Assembly: GCA_023512835.1 (NCBI GenBank)
Contig: CM042092.1
Location: 449,984 to 513,983, forward strand
Source: Taxillus chinensis
Lineage: Eukaryota; Streptophyta; Magnoliopsida; Santalales; Loranthaceae
Length of the DNA stretch: 64,000 nt
Direction: 5' to 3'
In this document: one piece after another, positions 11,811 to 23,010 of the stretch
Numbering within the stretch: position 1 is the stretch's first letter
Layout of the letters: every line of letters starts with the position of its first letter
Translations under genes and position numbers: made by a program
Notes under the pieces: generated by a model
Database searches by the model: none
Told to the model about the DNA's origin: nothing
Seen by the model: only the letters and a program-made list of their open reading frames with translations

Positions 11811-12961
11811 TGTTGGATCAAACCCGGAAATTTGGATAATGCGATAAAGCCTTATGTAATTTGATACGAGATCTTTTGTGTTTATTTGATCATTAGAAGA
11901 TATATGCCAATCCGAGAGATGCACTCGTGTGAGCAAAGCTAAGGGCCGGATACATAATCCCGATCGGGACAGAGTGAGTGTCGTCAAACACTTGGTAAAT
12001 AACAGTAACAAATACATACGGAATAAGGAACATTCCTAGGACTAAGAACTTAAAGGATAAGTGCGGAGTAAGGAAACCAGATGCGGAAGTAAGGAATCCG
12101 GATGTATCCACTCGCCGGAGTAAGGAACCTACATACGGATAAGGAAATTACATACGGAGTAAGGAACACATGCGGGGTAAACGCGACCCGAATAGTTATC
12201 GGACTTTTAGGACTCGCCCGGAGTAAAGGAACTTACATGCGGAGTAAGGAATTACACTGAGTAAAGAGTAAGGAATTCCTGCGGGGCGGACACGGACTAA
12301 GGATTCCCGGTCTTAAATGAATACGGAGTAAGCAACCTTTGACACGGAGTAAAAGGTTCGAGCTTCGTGGCTACGGAGTAAGGATAATTACACCGGACCA
12401 GAAGACAGCACTCGACTAAACGCATTTAAGTTATCAGCTCTTGGTGTCCGATGTGAAGGCAGATGTTGAGCATGAAGAATCTTACGTGGGATCATCGGAT
12501 ATATGTGGACACAACCTAGTGTATCTCGGAACTCTCAAGACACTATACTCTTCAAATCCAAGATCTTGAGCTCCTGATCAGCGAGCGATCAAAGCGAGAG
12601 AGATTCTGCAGGGATGGTTAGTGCGGAACACATTAGGGAACTACAAGTTCCCGAGGTTGTCTCTTAAGATGTTTTGTATAAATATTCATACTTATACTTT
12701 ATGTAATAAATGAGGTGAGAAACTTTATCATCTTTAGAGATAGAACTTGGCTAGGGTGTGAGTTCATTTTGTAAACGAGTGTAAGAGAGTTTTGTATTTT
12801 GTTGTATTCATCTTGTGATAATAAAGCAAAATACTTCCGCTATCTGGTTATCTTCCTTGAGTGATTATATCACTTACACTAGATAAGTGTTTGTGTCTTG
12901 AGAGAAAGAAAGAGTTCGAATAAGAACTTTATTCACCCCCTTTAGGCTCACGGGACCCGTC
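11811..12961 (+). repeat. 3' LTR of the Sirevirus-like element
   Basis: It is homologous to 687-1643 over its whole length but about 190 bp longer. Most of the excess is extra CGGAGTAAGGAA-type tandem units at about 12050-12390. Many 1-3-base indels distinguish the two LTRs. The right end near 12961 is blurred (gggacccgtcta against gggaccatca). Confidence 0.82.
12050..12390 (+). repeat. Expanded CGGAGTAAGGAA tandem array in 3' LTR
   Basis: About a dozen imperfect units (cggagtaaggaa and variants such as cggactaagga and cggagtaagcaa) lie in the U3 part of the LTR. The 5' LTR has about half as many. Confidence 0.8.
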
Positions 12962-13835
12962 TATAGAATGGGATACAAATAATAACCATATCATTGATTT
13001 TCATTTACTATTTTTAATTATTGTTAACTAGTGTTGACCAACACTAAGATAAAATAAACTAAATAAAAAAAATCAAAAATAAAATTATAAAATACATTAA
13101 TAAAAAATATAAATAAATAAACTAAAAATAAATTTTAATTTAATTTTTTTTATTAACTTAGGTTATTTCTTAACTAAATAAATAATTAGAATAAAATTTG
13201 GTAAAATGTATAAATGACGGGTTTTTTTTATTAACAATTACTACGGTTTATAGTTTGTGGTTTCTTAATTTATTTAGCTTTATTTAGTTTAGTTTATTTA
13301 GTTATAATATAGTTTTATTTAGATTTAGTTTATTTAGTTTAGTTTGAATTAGTTTGGTATATAGTTCTATTTTAGTTTATTTTGTTTTACTTATTTATTT
13401 TTAGTTTAATTTAGGTTTACTTAGTTTAGATTAGTTTAGATTTATTTAGTTTAGCTTAGATTATGTTTGGTTTTACTTTATTTATTTTTAGTATAGTTTA
13501 GGTTTTTATTTTTATTTAGTATTTTTTAGTTTTCAAATTTATTTTATATGTGTATTATGGTAGACTACATGTGGCCCATATTATATATATAATGTGTTTA
13601 CTCATGTTGATATTGTGATGTTACGTATAGAATTAAAATATACTTTGTTAGACATAAGTATAATTGGAACTGATTTTATCTGATATGGATCACAAAGTAC
13701 ATTATTTTGGAACAATGTCGAGGTCTAACCCTATCCTCCGTCTGTCCATCCTTTATTATACTAAAAATATAAAATAAGAATAAGCATCCCACCCGAACAA
13801 ACAAGGAAACACATTTCATGTGAATGCGCGTCGTG
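12962..13835. other. AT-rich low-complexity DNA
   Basis: 13000-13560 is dominated by A-rich text (aaataaactaaat types) followed by T-rich text (tttagtttatttag types). The two halves are roughly complementary and could fold into a long imperfect hairpin. There is no coding content. Confidence 0.6.
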
Positions 13836-13912
13836 CGGTGCCACTTAAGGGACTCGAACCACGAATCATGTCTACAAAAAGTCAGCTTTCTTTGGTTGAG
13901 CTAGCCTTCTGA
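13836..13912 (-). ncRNA. tRNA-like Pol III promoter unit (tRNA-derived SINE head or tRNA pseudogene)
   Basis: On the minus strand there is an A-box-like TAGCTCAACC at 13903-13894 and a perfect B box GGTTCGAGTCC at 13860-13850. They start 43 nt apart, as in a tRNA. The text between them lacks a good anticodon stem and the acceptor arms do not pair, so it is not a working tRNA. It is most likely the 5' head of a tRNA-derived SINE. I could not define the element's tail. Confidence 0.5.
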
Positions 13913-13922
13913 GAGGCGTATA

Positions 13923-14869
13923 GATAACTGGTATGTCATTTAATATGTCATGACTTTAACCATGACCATTGTAAATCACAGTTTTTGGCCGGGACTGTTC
14001 TTAGGCTTTGTGAAAGAATCTAAATGCTTCGTTAGATTCCCTTGATCTGAGTCTGTCCTAACATGATCTCGCAAACCATTAAAGAAAAGAAAAAAAAGAT
14101 AGAGCCATGCAAACAAATTAAAAGTGTGATTGGGCACCTAGAAAAAGAAAGATACGGTTTGAGAGAAGTGGGTTCGGGAGTCGATTCTACGTGTGGGGAA
14201 GGAAGAAAAACTCTTGCACCCCCACAACGCCCCAGATGGTACCTAGTTTTGATGTGGGTGTTTCTTTGCTTTATTATTTATTAAAAAAAGTTTTCGTATT
14301 TTAATTTTAAGAAAAAAAGATTTTGGGATCTAGAGCACTAAAGACAAGTGATTTTTTAATAAAAAAATAAATAAGAAAAAGGAACATTTAATTTTAGAAA
14401 AAGAATGTGGGATCTGGGTCCATGTGACGATATTGCGTTTTCGGGAAAACAGAAAGTGAGCTTTCTTTGAGAAAAGAAAAATGAAAACAATTTAATTCCA
14501 AATGGAAATACCCCACAATTAATAGTGGCCGAGACGGAGACTAGGATGTGAGCGTAGGACTCAACATCATGTACTTGAGCCATGTTAAAATTTACGAAAA
14601 AGATTTAAGTTTTTGTGTTTTTATATTTTATTATTATTTTTGAAAATAATAAAAGGAAGAAAAAAAGAGATCGAAGATGTTTGGTTTGTATTTTGTTTTT
14701 TACTTTAAGAGATGAGGAAAAAAGGAAAAAGAGGCGGTTTTGGGTTTTATCTGGCAGCAATGTGGGAAAGAAAATAAATAGAAGTAGAGAACACGGAAAG
14801 AAAATAATGCGGGTGGGAGCACCTTTTTCCTTGAGGTAATGCGCTTCCGAGTTTCTAAAAGCCCGAGAG
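13923..14869. other. Noncoding stretch
   Basis: There are only short Lys/Phe-rich frames produced by A/T runs. No gene, RNA or clear repeat boundary is seen. Confidence 0.5.
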
Positions 14870-16300
14870 GTTAAAAAAAATTTTCCGAGTGTAGGCTCCT
14901 CCGTGAAGATGAACGGTGATTAGGTGCTTTTTCCCTTAGAAAAATGAGTATATCTCTCTTTGTGATTCCCGGATACTCTCTCTATACCTGTAGTTTTCTC
15001 TGCTTTTATCAACTACTGTCTCTCCTCCGGTTTTATCTTTCTCGGAAATTTAGTCAAAAAGCTCTCTCTCGAGAATAGCCTCTTCGATCTTGATAATTGA
15101 TGCCCCCTAAAGAATGTGGATAGCCTATTTATAGGTTTTTAGGGAAAGTATCCGTTGGTGCATTAATTACACTCTTTATATTACGGCAAGTCAAATGGAT
15201 GTCCCGAGACTTCTTCGTGGCTCCGTGTTCCAGCGTCACGAAAATAACTATCTCAAGTAAATTTCTTGGAATTATTTAAATCTACCATTATATCCGGACG
15301 CATTCTTGGGTAAAGAGTGCAGATATATTTCCGGGTGTATTGGAGTAGTTGGAATTAATAGTTATACGATCTACAGAATTGGGTGTGATGTCAAAAATGG
15401 CATTTAATTACAAAAGGTCTCGTACTCTGCTCAAAAATGGAGTTAGAGGCATTTGAATTTAATATTCGGAGACTCCTCAATTCCACGCTTGAAGGGAGTT
15501 GAGACATTGGTGGCATTTAATGCCTTAAAAGAATTTTTTTGAATTTTTAGGTCTGGTCTTAGATCGCTCCGGGACACCTAGAGGTATTTTGAGTTTTTAA
15601 AATATTGACGGGTTTGACCTCTAGATGCAGGCATATGCCGGATCGATGTATGACAGCATCGACGAAGTCCTGATTCCGCGCTAATGAGCTTATTAAAGCA
15701 TCAATGGGCTTAGCTCGGATTTGAACGGGTTTGACCTTCGGATGCGAACGTGTCGGATCGGTGGCGCATGTAAACATCGGTAGGTGCTAGAGTCCGGTGC
15801 TTTGATCACTCAGACCAGTAGAGGAGATATTTTTGAGTTTTAGAAATATTGACCGAGTTTGGCCTCTAGATACGGGCTTATTCGGATCGATGACCCTATT
15901 CCGCATCGACAAATCCGCATTCGCTAATGAGCTTATTAAGCGTCAATGGGCTCGGCTCGAGTTTGGGCGTAGTCCGCGTCAGCTAGGCAACGAATTGACA
16001 GGGGTGACCTTCGGATGCGGGCACATTCGGATCAATCGCACCTATCGCATCGGTGGGTCACTTATTCGCGTGATGAAGCAGCTTGGATTTGACCCAGGTT
16101 AGACCTGCGGGTGAGGCTTAACTGCATCGGTAAGTCTTATCCGTCGGTGGTGACTGGCTCGGATTTGGCCAAGGTTGACCACCGAATGGGCTTAGTCCGG
16201 ATTTGACGAAGTTTGACATTGGGATTTGGGTTTTCCCAAGGAAATTTTCGTGTGTGGGCATGGTCGTAGGTGGTGTCTCTATGAGCAGCAAGCCTCTCTT
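14870..16300 (-). repeat. Probable minus-strand LTR-like sequence
   Basis: On the minus strand a TATA box (cctataaataggc, about 15143-15131) is followed by an A/G-rich leader running towards 14870. That layout resembles the U3-R-U5 part of a plant Gypsy LTR. The region upstream of the TATA box holds the tandem repeats listed separately. I could not locate matching ends, a primer site or a partner LTR, so the call is tentative. Confidence 0.3.
15577..16230. repeat. Degenerate ~245-bp tandem repeat
   Basis: Matching blocks recur about 240-246 bp apart: gttt(t)agaaatattgacc with cctctagat at 15590 and 15836, and gctaatgagcttattaa at 15681 and 15922. Shorter echoes of gaccttcggatgcg follow at 15731 and 16006, and a weaker third unit lies around 16090-16220. 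Units have diverged by many substitutions. Confidence 0.65.
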
Positions 16301-16429
16301 GTTAAACTGGTATGAGTAAGAGAGGTCTTTGTATATATCTTGCGAAGTAAATAAAGCGGCAATGTGGGACAAACGTAAATATGAAGAACCAAAATTAAGT
16401 GGAAAATTGACAGATTTATGGGGCGACAC

Positions 16430-16935
16430 AAAAAATCATAACTTTCTCCAAGAGCTCGAATTATAGCCAAATTGGTCTTGTTTTGCTCCGAAAATTTTGT
16501 TATCTATCTTTTGAAAGTGGAATCACTCCAAAAGGATCATAAATTTGGGAGAAAAATTGAAAAAATACACATAGGTACATGATAAAGTGAGCAATCTGCC
16601 CGTCCGATTCAAAAATTCATAGTTAATTGTACAGAACTCGGATTACTCTCAAACTAGTTGGAGATGATAGATAAAGATGTTATATAACTAATGCAATTGA
16701 CTTTATTCAGATCAATAAGTGTTGAGAAAGTTATTAGCAAAATGATCATTACATACTGGTTATCTCTCGAAATTTATAGAGGTTTGGTTGCTGAAGCTTT
16801 GAAAAATCATAACTAATTAGATACAGCTTGAATATTCTCAAACCAATTGGAAATGATAGATAAGATATTATCTAATCAATGCCAATTGACTTTGTTGGAT
16901 TCTAACAAGTATAGGGAAGTTATTAATAAAATGGT
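16430..16935. repeat. ~190-bp degenerate tandem repeat (aaaaatcataact-type)
   Basis: Three units begin with a form of aaaaatcataact at about 16430, 16608 and 16800. The second and third align well over about 135 bp (ctcaaac.agttgg.gatgatagata, gcaattgacttt, agttattarYaaaatg). Such modules are common inside plant LTRs. Confidence 0.6.
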
Positions 16936-18931
16936 GGGCTGCTTTCGGTTGGTAATTGACATCGTCACTGAATGCGTAGTGGGTACACTCATAATTCAAA
17001 GTGTTGGTCAAGTGCGTTGTTCTTGAATGTCATCATCTATCCTTAGTGGTCCTTAAGCGAAATGCGGATTTGCAATCTAACCCGGTCAAAGTGGGGTACA
17101 ACAACCGTAAAATGTTCAAAATTTATAATTAGGTTAAATTGAATGTGATAATATTTGAGACATAAGTTTGAAAAAGCGATGGGTTTTTAATTAATTATTT
17201 AAAATAAATGGTTGGATATATAGCAAAAAAAATTATATTTTTTTAAAATTCAATTAGTTTAATTATTTAGAAATATCAGTTACAGATTGAGCCCAGATTT
17301 GTGACTCCTTTTACCGCTAATGGGATAATAAATTGGGTTAAACAATATACCTGAGAGAATCGCAACAAACACTAACAAATATCCACAAAACTAACACATG
17401 TTTATTCAAATTTAAAAACTCTTTTATATAGTTCTCCATGGAGTTAAATGACTCCTTGAAACGACTACGAAAAATAAATAAAAACAAACAACAAAAATAA
17501 TAAACTCCGAAGTCTACTATCCTTGATGTTTGCTAGCATGTAGGTTCTCGAAAGAAAAGCAATCGCAATAGAAGGGTGAGCAATTATAGTCGTAGGAATC
17601 ATGTTCAGACCTGTATCATACTCTTAGCGATCCTGCACTGATAGCATGCTACAAGTGTAGTATCGATAACGTATATAAATAGTGCATAAAAGCACGACCT
17701 CAACGGGTACATGAGCAAGACATGAACAAACCACAAGATCCTAACCCAACCACCAGGCTATCATATCATGTTTCGGCAGGCCACCCGTCTGCCGAACAAG
17801 GCCCACCAGCGTCAACAACAAGCGGGCCACCACACCTTTAACCAAATGGTACCACGTCCCAGCCCAAACGGTACCCGTCCCCGACCACTCGGTACACGCC
17901 TGTCCAAATAAAGTACCATATTCCGCAATTCATGGTACCACCCCCTAACCAAGCAGAACCACATCATGACCACGCACTACCACCATCGTGATGTCACAAT
18001 AAGTATGAAAACGAGTATCACAAATTAACATATTAGATCCGTAAGTAAAAATACTCCACGAGGCATGCTTACCCTTCAAGACATATGCTTTCCGTAATCT
18101 GCAAATATATTGAACACGCACCGCGTTGCGCATGCACACGTACACGCGCGCGCACACACGCACAGTACGCACACACATACAAAAAGCGAAAATGATGTTA
18201 ATCCTCTGCTCATCCCACAACCACAAGTCTCCGTATGAATTTAAGAATTCCCCGCAGCAACTATAGTGAGACTAACACAGAACTGCAGAGACGAAATGGA
18301 GAAACGACCACCCCGACAACGGACATCTCGCCGGCCTCCGTAACATAGCTACAGGCAGGCCACTTAATCCCCTCCCAACATAAAGCGAAAAGCGACCATG
18401 TGCACGGAATGACGTTGAATGTCGATATTCGTATCGAAGGAATCCGGAGAATCACACCGCATTTTTCGGTTGAACTTGAGGTTACTAAATCCCGAAGAAC
18501 ACGCCAGCCCCACCTTGCTCCTCTTTGCTAGAGGCCTCCGCCCGAAACGCAGCAACGATCGGGCGATTGGACTTGTCTCTCTTTCTTTCTTTCTTTCTCT
18601 CTCTCTAATGACAAGCGAAATAGATTACACAGAACCATAAAATGGCAAAATAGAACATGGGAATTCGATGTTGATCAAAAACTCATTCTATATCGAAGCC
18701 ACATTGTAATTTTTTTTTAGATCGAGTAACCTCACATCCTTGGTCAATCCTGCTCAAACTACGCATGGTCGTCCTCCCACGTCCCGGTATGCTCGACCAC
18801 ACGTCGACCACACCAAGTTAGGTTGGCCACTTTTTGAAAAACTCTCTAGAAACTCCTATTGATCGACCTTAACCATTTTCATGCTATATCGAACACGTCA
18901 ACCTCACGTCGAAAATCATCCTCGCATTGAC
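16936..18931. other. Noncoding repeat-derived DNA
   Basis: No convincing gene is present. A TATA-like tatataaata lies at about 17675 without a downstream reading frame. 17840-17940 has loosely repeated ggtacc-type motifs. 18565-18606 is a (tttc)n/(ct)n microsatellite. 18720-18930 is rich in tcgacc repeats. Confidence 0.5.
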
Positions 18932-19088
18932 CAAACACTCTTTACTCTCTGGAATCTTCATTGGTCGATATCGACCACTACCAGGCTAGGTCGACTACTA
19001 TCCCACATCACTCAAGATTGTATCGACCAAGCCTCCACATGACAATCCATCTTAGTCTCTCCAAAATAATTTGGTTTTTGGGCTGTTA
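18932..19088. repeat. 157-bp direct repeat, left copy
   Basis: The same 157 bp recur at 22091-22247 with two substitutions that I could see. The copy ends one base before the LTR boundary at 19090. Partial similarity may extend left (ctcacgtcga.aatcat at 18903 and 22021). Confidence 0.9.
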
Positions 19089-21280
19089 TTGTCACGCCCC
19101 CGAATTCTGAAACCCACAGAATCAGGGACGCGACTCCCCACGCCCACTCCAGGGGTCGAGGGGTTGGTGATTGTCCCAGTCCTATATTGTCACAATGGGG
19201 GTAGCATTGTACTCTCTAATGAATGAAATGCAACCTTTATAATAAGGAATTTAATAATGCAAACAATTCTCATAAATGTCCAATACACCAGATAACTCAC
19301 AAATAAATTTCTACCAAAAGATTCATATAACTGTCACAGACCTAAGTCCGGAAAATAAATAATCAAACTAATAAATAAGTCCATAAAAAGGAATCCTACA
19401 TAATGAGGTCCCGACCTACTCCGCTATGGTTCCAACAGCTTTCCCCTACAACCTGTAGGAAATAGAAATAAAATAGAGTGAGCATGAGTGCCCAGTAGGT
19501 GATCCCCATCTCCACTATCCTTTTACTCAAACACCTACGTCTATATGATCAGTGGATGCATGTGCCAGTGTAGTGTCACACTCCAACACAAATAAATTCC
19601 ATCCAATCACAAATAAAACATCATATCACATCTCGAATCATTAAAGGCTCACGTCGGCAAATCAATCTCCCATGGAAATTCCCACCACCAACTCCAAGAA
19701 TTCAAATCACTACCAGACTGCCATATGTGAGACCCATGGTGTTCCTAACGACAACCCGCCACATATGGGACCTAGGTTAACCAGCCACATAGGGGACTCG
19801 TGGCCTCTTTCCAGCCTTATGCGGGACCCATGGTTAACCCAACCAGCTCTACCACCAAATTCACACATACGATCAATAAACACAATATTCAAACTTACCA
19901 ATATTCAATACAACAACTTTACAAATTATTTAATTCATCAATCCAGCACTAACCACATATAATATAGAAGTATTCATCAAACATCCAGTACCTTAAATAT
20001 CAATTAAGTAACATTAAGCTACAAGTAACATTTAAATGCCATTACTAATATTGATCTGCAACTAATATTTATATTATTAAACCATACTATCAAGCCCAAG
20101 TAATTTTTAACTTATTAAATAATGTCAAGCTAAACAATAACATATTACAAATGATAATTGAATAGCAACAATTAATATCTTAGATGTCAATTAAATAATA
20201 TATTATCAATGTCAAATTAATAATATCACACGCTGTAGATAATAATTTTAGATGCCCAAAAACTTCATTTAATTAGAACTAACTAGAACAAATCATCCGA
20301 ATATTTAAATTATGAACAATCAATATTAGGCCTCAATAATATCTATTGTGAATTGAATAGATATAAGAGTTTAAAAATTAGATCCTAGAAATAATCGCAC
20401 ACGAGGAACAGGAACCAGGCCATACTCAAATTTTTTTAGCTCCCAGAAGTAACATGGTCCTAGGCCATAGGAAGTCCCTGGTTTTCTACAAATCAGGCAA
20501 GAGACTCCACAGAACCAAAACTCCTTGGCTGACGCACGAATTTCACCTATCACCTCTATATTAAACCCCAACACATCCCAAGTTCACTATATATGATTGC
20601 AGGGGTGGAAAAAAAACACTTGAGTTAAGCCAGTGGAGAAACGGAATGGAGAACACATGTTCATTGCCTATCATTATTACCATTGGTACATCTGTCCTGT
20701 AAAGCATCTGTCTTATTATTATAGAAAGGGCTCTATAATAGTACTCTGGAACATCTGATACCTCCACGCCTGAACATCTGTCCTGTAAGGTCCTTTCCAT
20801 AATATTATAACAATCAATATTATTATCAGATACCTCCACGCCAGTCCGTGTGGTAGCAAGTTGCAAACGAGTTAGTACCGAAAACATTAAAAAGATTCCG
20901 TTTCACCTTGTTATATATATATATATATATACATAAATGTCTGCCACTGCGTGCCGAGATAGAACCTGAGAAGCTCGGACGCCAAGTAGAGGCCTCGGGC
21001 ACACCTAAAGCGATGAGCAGGTGTCCCGCGCATGACACCAGCATGTTCGTCGCAAGGGATCTGAGCGCATGGGGGCGGCGACAAGTGTTGTAGAGAGACA
21101 CGACAAGTATTTGCAGATACACGGCAGTATTGATTACAGAGACACGGCAGGGTTGCAGAGACACGACAAGGTTGCAGAGACACGACAGTGCCTCACCGCC
21201 CTGCCCAGGTGCATGCTCGTCGCACGGGAGGAAGACTAGGCCATATGGTCTGGCGTCAACGTCATCAGACATGGATTAAC

Positions 21281-21312
<32 letters not shown>

Positions 21313-21765
21313 TTTTAAACTCTTTATCCCTCCGCCTGGTGTACGTCATCCCAAAATAAAAAAAAGGGTTGCTAAAATTATATCTCTCTCCGCCTGCATC
21401 ACCACATGATAATAATAATATGATAAAACGAAGGGCGTACAGTAGCAATTCCAAAAGACGCAAACTCGTAAGGTGGTGGGGCGCAGGAAATTTGATTGGC
21501 TATCGTACACGAGTTTTCCAGAAGTCGAATCGTGATGAAGGAGAGAAGGGAATCAGCAAGTATGTATACACACATATCTAAAATCAAACATGAATATACA
21601 CATGTATATTTTCACATCCTATTAAAACAATAGAACAAAGGATCTAAGATCACCTACCTGGATTCAAACTGAAGAGATGAAGAACACGATGGCTTCAAAC
21701 ACAGTGTTCCTCCCTTGCCAAGCTTGCGCACGCACAACTGACCTAGGGTTTCTAACCCAGGCTCT

Positions 21766-21774
21766 CCTTTTATA
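21766..21774 (-). promoter_or_regulatory. TATA box of the minus-strand LTR
   Basis: tataaaagg on the minus strand is followed about 25-30 nt later by gaaaccctagg, a common plant transcript leader motif. It is the likely LTR promoter. Confidence 0.5.
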
Positions 21775-21848
21775 CTTATCAATATATCTTATTTGATTTA
21801 ATAATAATAATGATAATAAATTGATTAATAAGAATAATAATAACCTTC

Positions 21849-21856
<8 letters not shown>

Positions 21857-21887
<31 letters not shown>

Positions 21888-21892
21888 TTCTA
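21857..21892. repeat. (TAA)n microsatellite
   Basis: About twelve consecutive taa units lie inside the LTR. A matching (att)n run lies at 21281-21312. Confidence 0.9.
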
Positions 21893-22090
21893 ATAATAAT
21901 AAGCTCAAAATACTTAATTATTATATTAATAATAATACACTACAGTAATAATAACTTAAAATATAAAATGCTCTCACGGAGATCCCGAACAACAAACTAA
22001 GTCCACTAATAGCCAAAACACTCACGTCGATAATCATATTGTGCTTTAAATATTATCATCCTCAAAAATAAATTAACTTACAAGGTCACT

Positions 22091-22247
22091 CAAACACTCT
22101 TTACTCTCTGGAATCTTCATTGGTTGATATCGACCACTACCAGGCTAGGTCGACTACTATCCCACATCACTCAAGACTGTATCGACCAAGCCTCCACATG
22201 ACAATCCATCTTAGTCTCTCCAAAATAATTTGGTTTTTGGGCTGTTA
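22091..22247. repeat. 157-bp direct repeat, right copy
   Basis: This is the second copy of 18932-19088. It lies 8 bp beyond the right end of the solo LTR and continues into unique sequence (ccccataatcc). Confidence 0.9.
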
Positions 22248-22659
22248 CCCCATAATCCCCGCAAGAGGCGCTTCTCCCTTGACTCTTGCTCACTGACCGG
22301 GCAGCAAGACCCCCACTTAGGTGTTTCGCCCTCGAACTCCCGCTAATCGAATGATCAAGTGTCCTTGCCCAAGCCTAACAAACAAATGACTAACTTCTAA
22401 GATCCTCAAACATGGGTAATTACAAATTAAATGTCAATGAGTTTAATAAAATTCAAAATTATTGTTAACATAATGATACAAGTTTAAAAGGCAAAGAAAA
22501 GTTTACCGACCTTAGCCCCAAAAGTTATGGCTACTTATTGTTTTTTCTCTATAAATGATGGTTACTTGTTAAAGACACTTCCACACTTAGAATTCAATCA
22601 TATTTGTTTCACACTTCGTTTTATGAGATATTGAAAGGCAAGCGAGGAAAAAAGTCATA
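22248..22659. other. Noncoding flank
   Basis: No gene or repeat is recognised between the 157-bp repeat and the TRIM element. Confidence 0.5.
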
Positions 22660-23010
22660 TGTATTAGAGTCTCACATTGGAAAAGTTATCATCAAATAGA
22701 TCCTAATATAGATTCAAGAGTAGCTTCTCTTACAGTCAATTGATTTTAAGATGTAGATTTTCAAATTCTAATATGGTATATCAAAGCAGGTTATGTTTTC
22801 CACTTATGATGTTCAGGTCGTGAAAAGTGTATTTCTAATGCTCTATCTTACATACGATTCCTGGCCGTGTATATTATCCACATTGCCACATGAAGGAGGT
22901 GTATTAGCTAAAGTAGAAGTTACCAACCAAGTAAATTATAATATAGATTCAATGGTAACCTCTCTTATGTAGTTAATTGATTTTAAGACATTAATTCTTG
23001 AATTCTAATA
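22660..23010 (+). mobile_element. TRIM (351-bp miniature LTR retrotransposon)
   Basis: Two direct terminal repeats (22660-22772 and 22900-23010, about 112 bp each) both begin TGTATTAG and end aattctaata. They share gattcaa.ggtaa/agc-type text and attgattttaaga. The first is followed by tggtatatcaaagc, a Met-tRNA primer site with a 2-bp insertion. The second is preceded by the purine run gaaggagg. The internal part is only 127 bp and noncoding. The set of LTRs, primer site and polypurine tract in a tiny non-autonomous element defines a TRIM. Target duplications are not clear. Confidence 0.75.

Larger units (their letters stand above)
687..12961 (+). mobile_element. Ty1/Copia retrotransposon, Sirevirus-like, degenerate
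   Basis: The element is bounded by two LTRs that both start TGTTGGATCAAACCC. A primer site lies just inside the 5' LTR and a purine run (ttggggagat) just before the 3' LTR. Domain order read in broken frames is gag with a zinc knuckle, a DSG protease, integrase, reverse transcriptase (YVDD) and RNase H, which is the Copia order. The 12.3-kb length, the acidic/coiled-coil region after the zinc knuckle and the 4.4 kb between RNase H and the 3' LTR fit the Sirevirus (SIRE/Maximus) lineage. No frame stays open through any full domain, so the copy is dead. The target duplication is not clear (ctaag on the left, ctatag-like on the right). Confidence 0.85.
19090..22082 (-). mobile_element. Minus-strand solo LTR related to the O/G2 family
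   Basis: Read on the minus strand, the segment ends ...gggggcgtgaca at 19090, like the O/G2 LTRs, and starts TGTAAG at 22082. It shares their GGTCCCATATGTGG-type repeated block (19726-19840) and an aaaccctag leader. A TATA box (tataaaagg) lies at 21774-21766 on the minus strand, followed by the leader and a ccaggtaggtg motif. There is no primer site, polypurine tract or coding region, so it is a solo LTR of about 3.0 kb. No 5-bp target duplication is visible. Instead, 157-bp direct repeats flank it. Confidence 0.7.

Noticed and set aside
13836..13912. Functional tRNA gene
   Set aside because: A and B boxes are spaced correctly, but acceptor and anticodon stems do not form, so it is listed only as tRNA-like.
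17669..17700. TATA-like tatataaatagtgc as a gene promoter
   Set aside because: No coding sequence or RNA gene follows on the plus strand, and the surroundings are repeat-derived.
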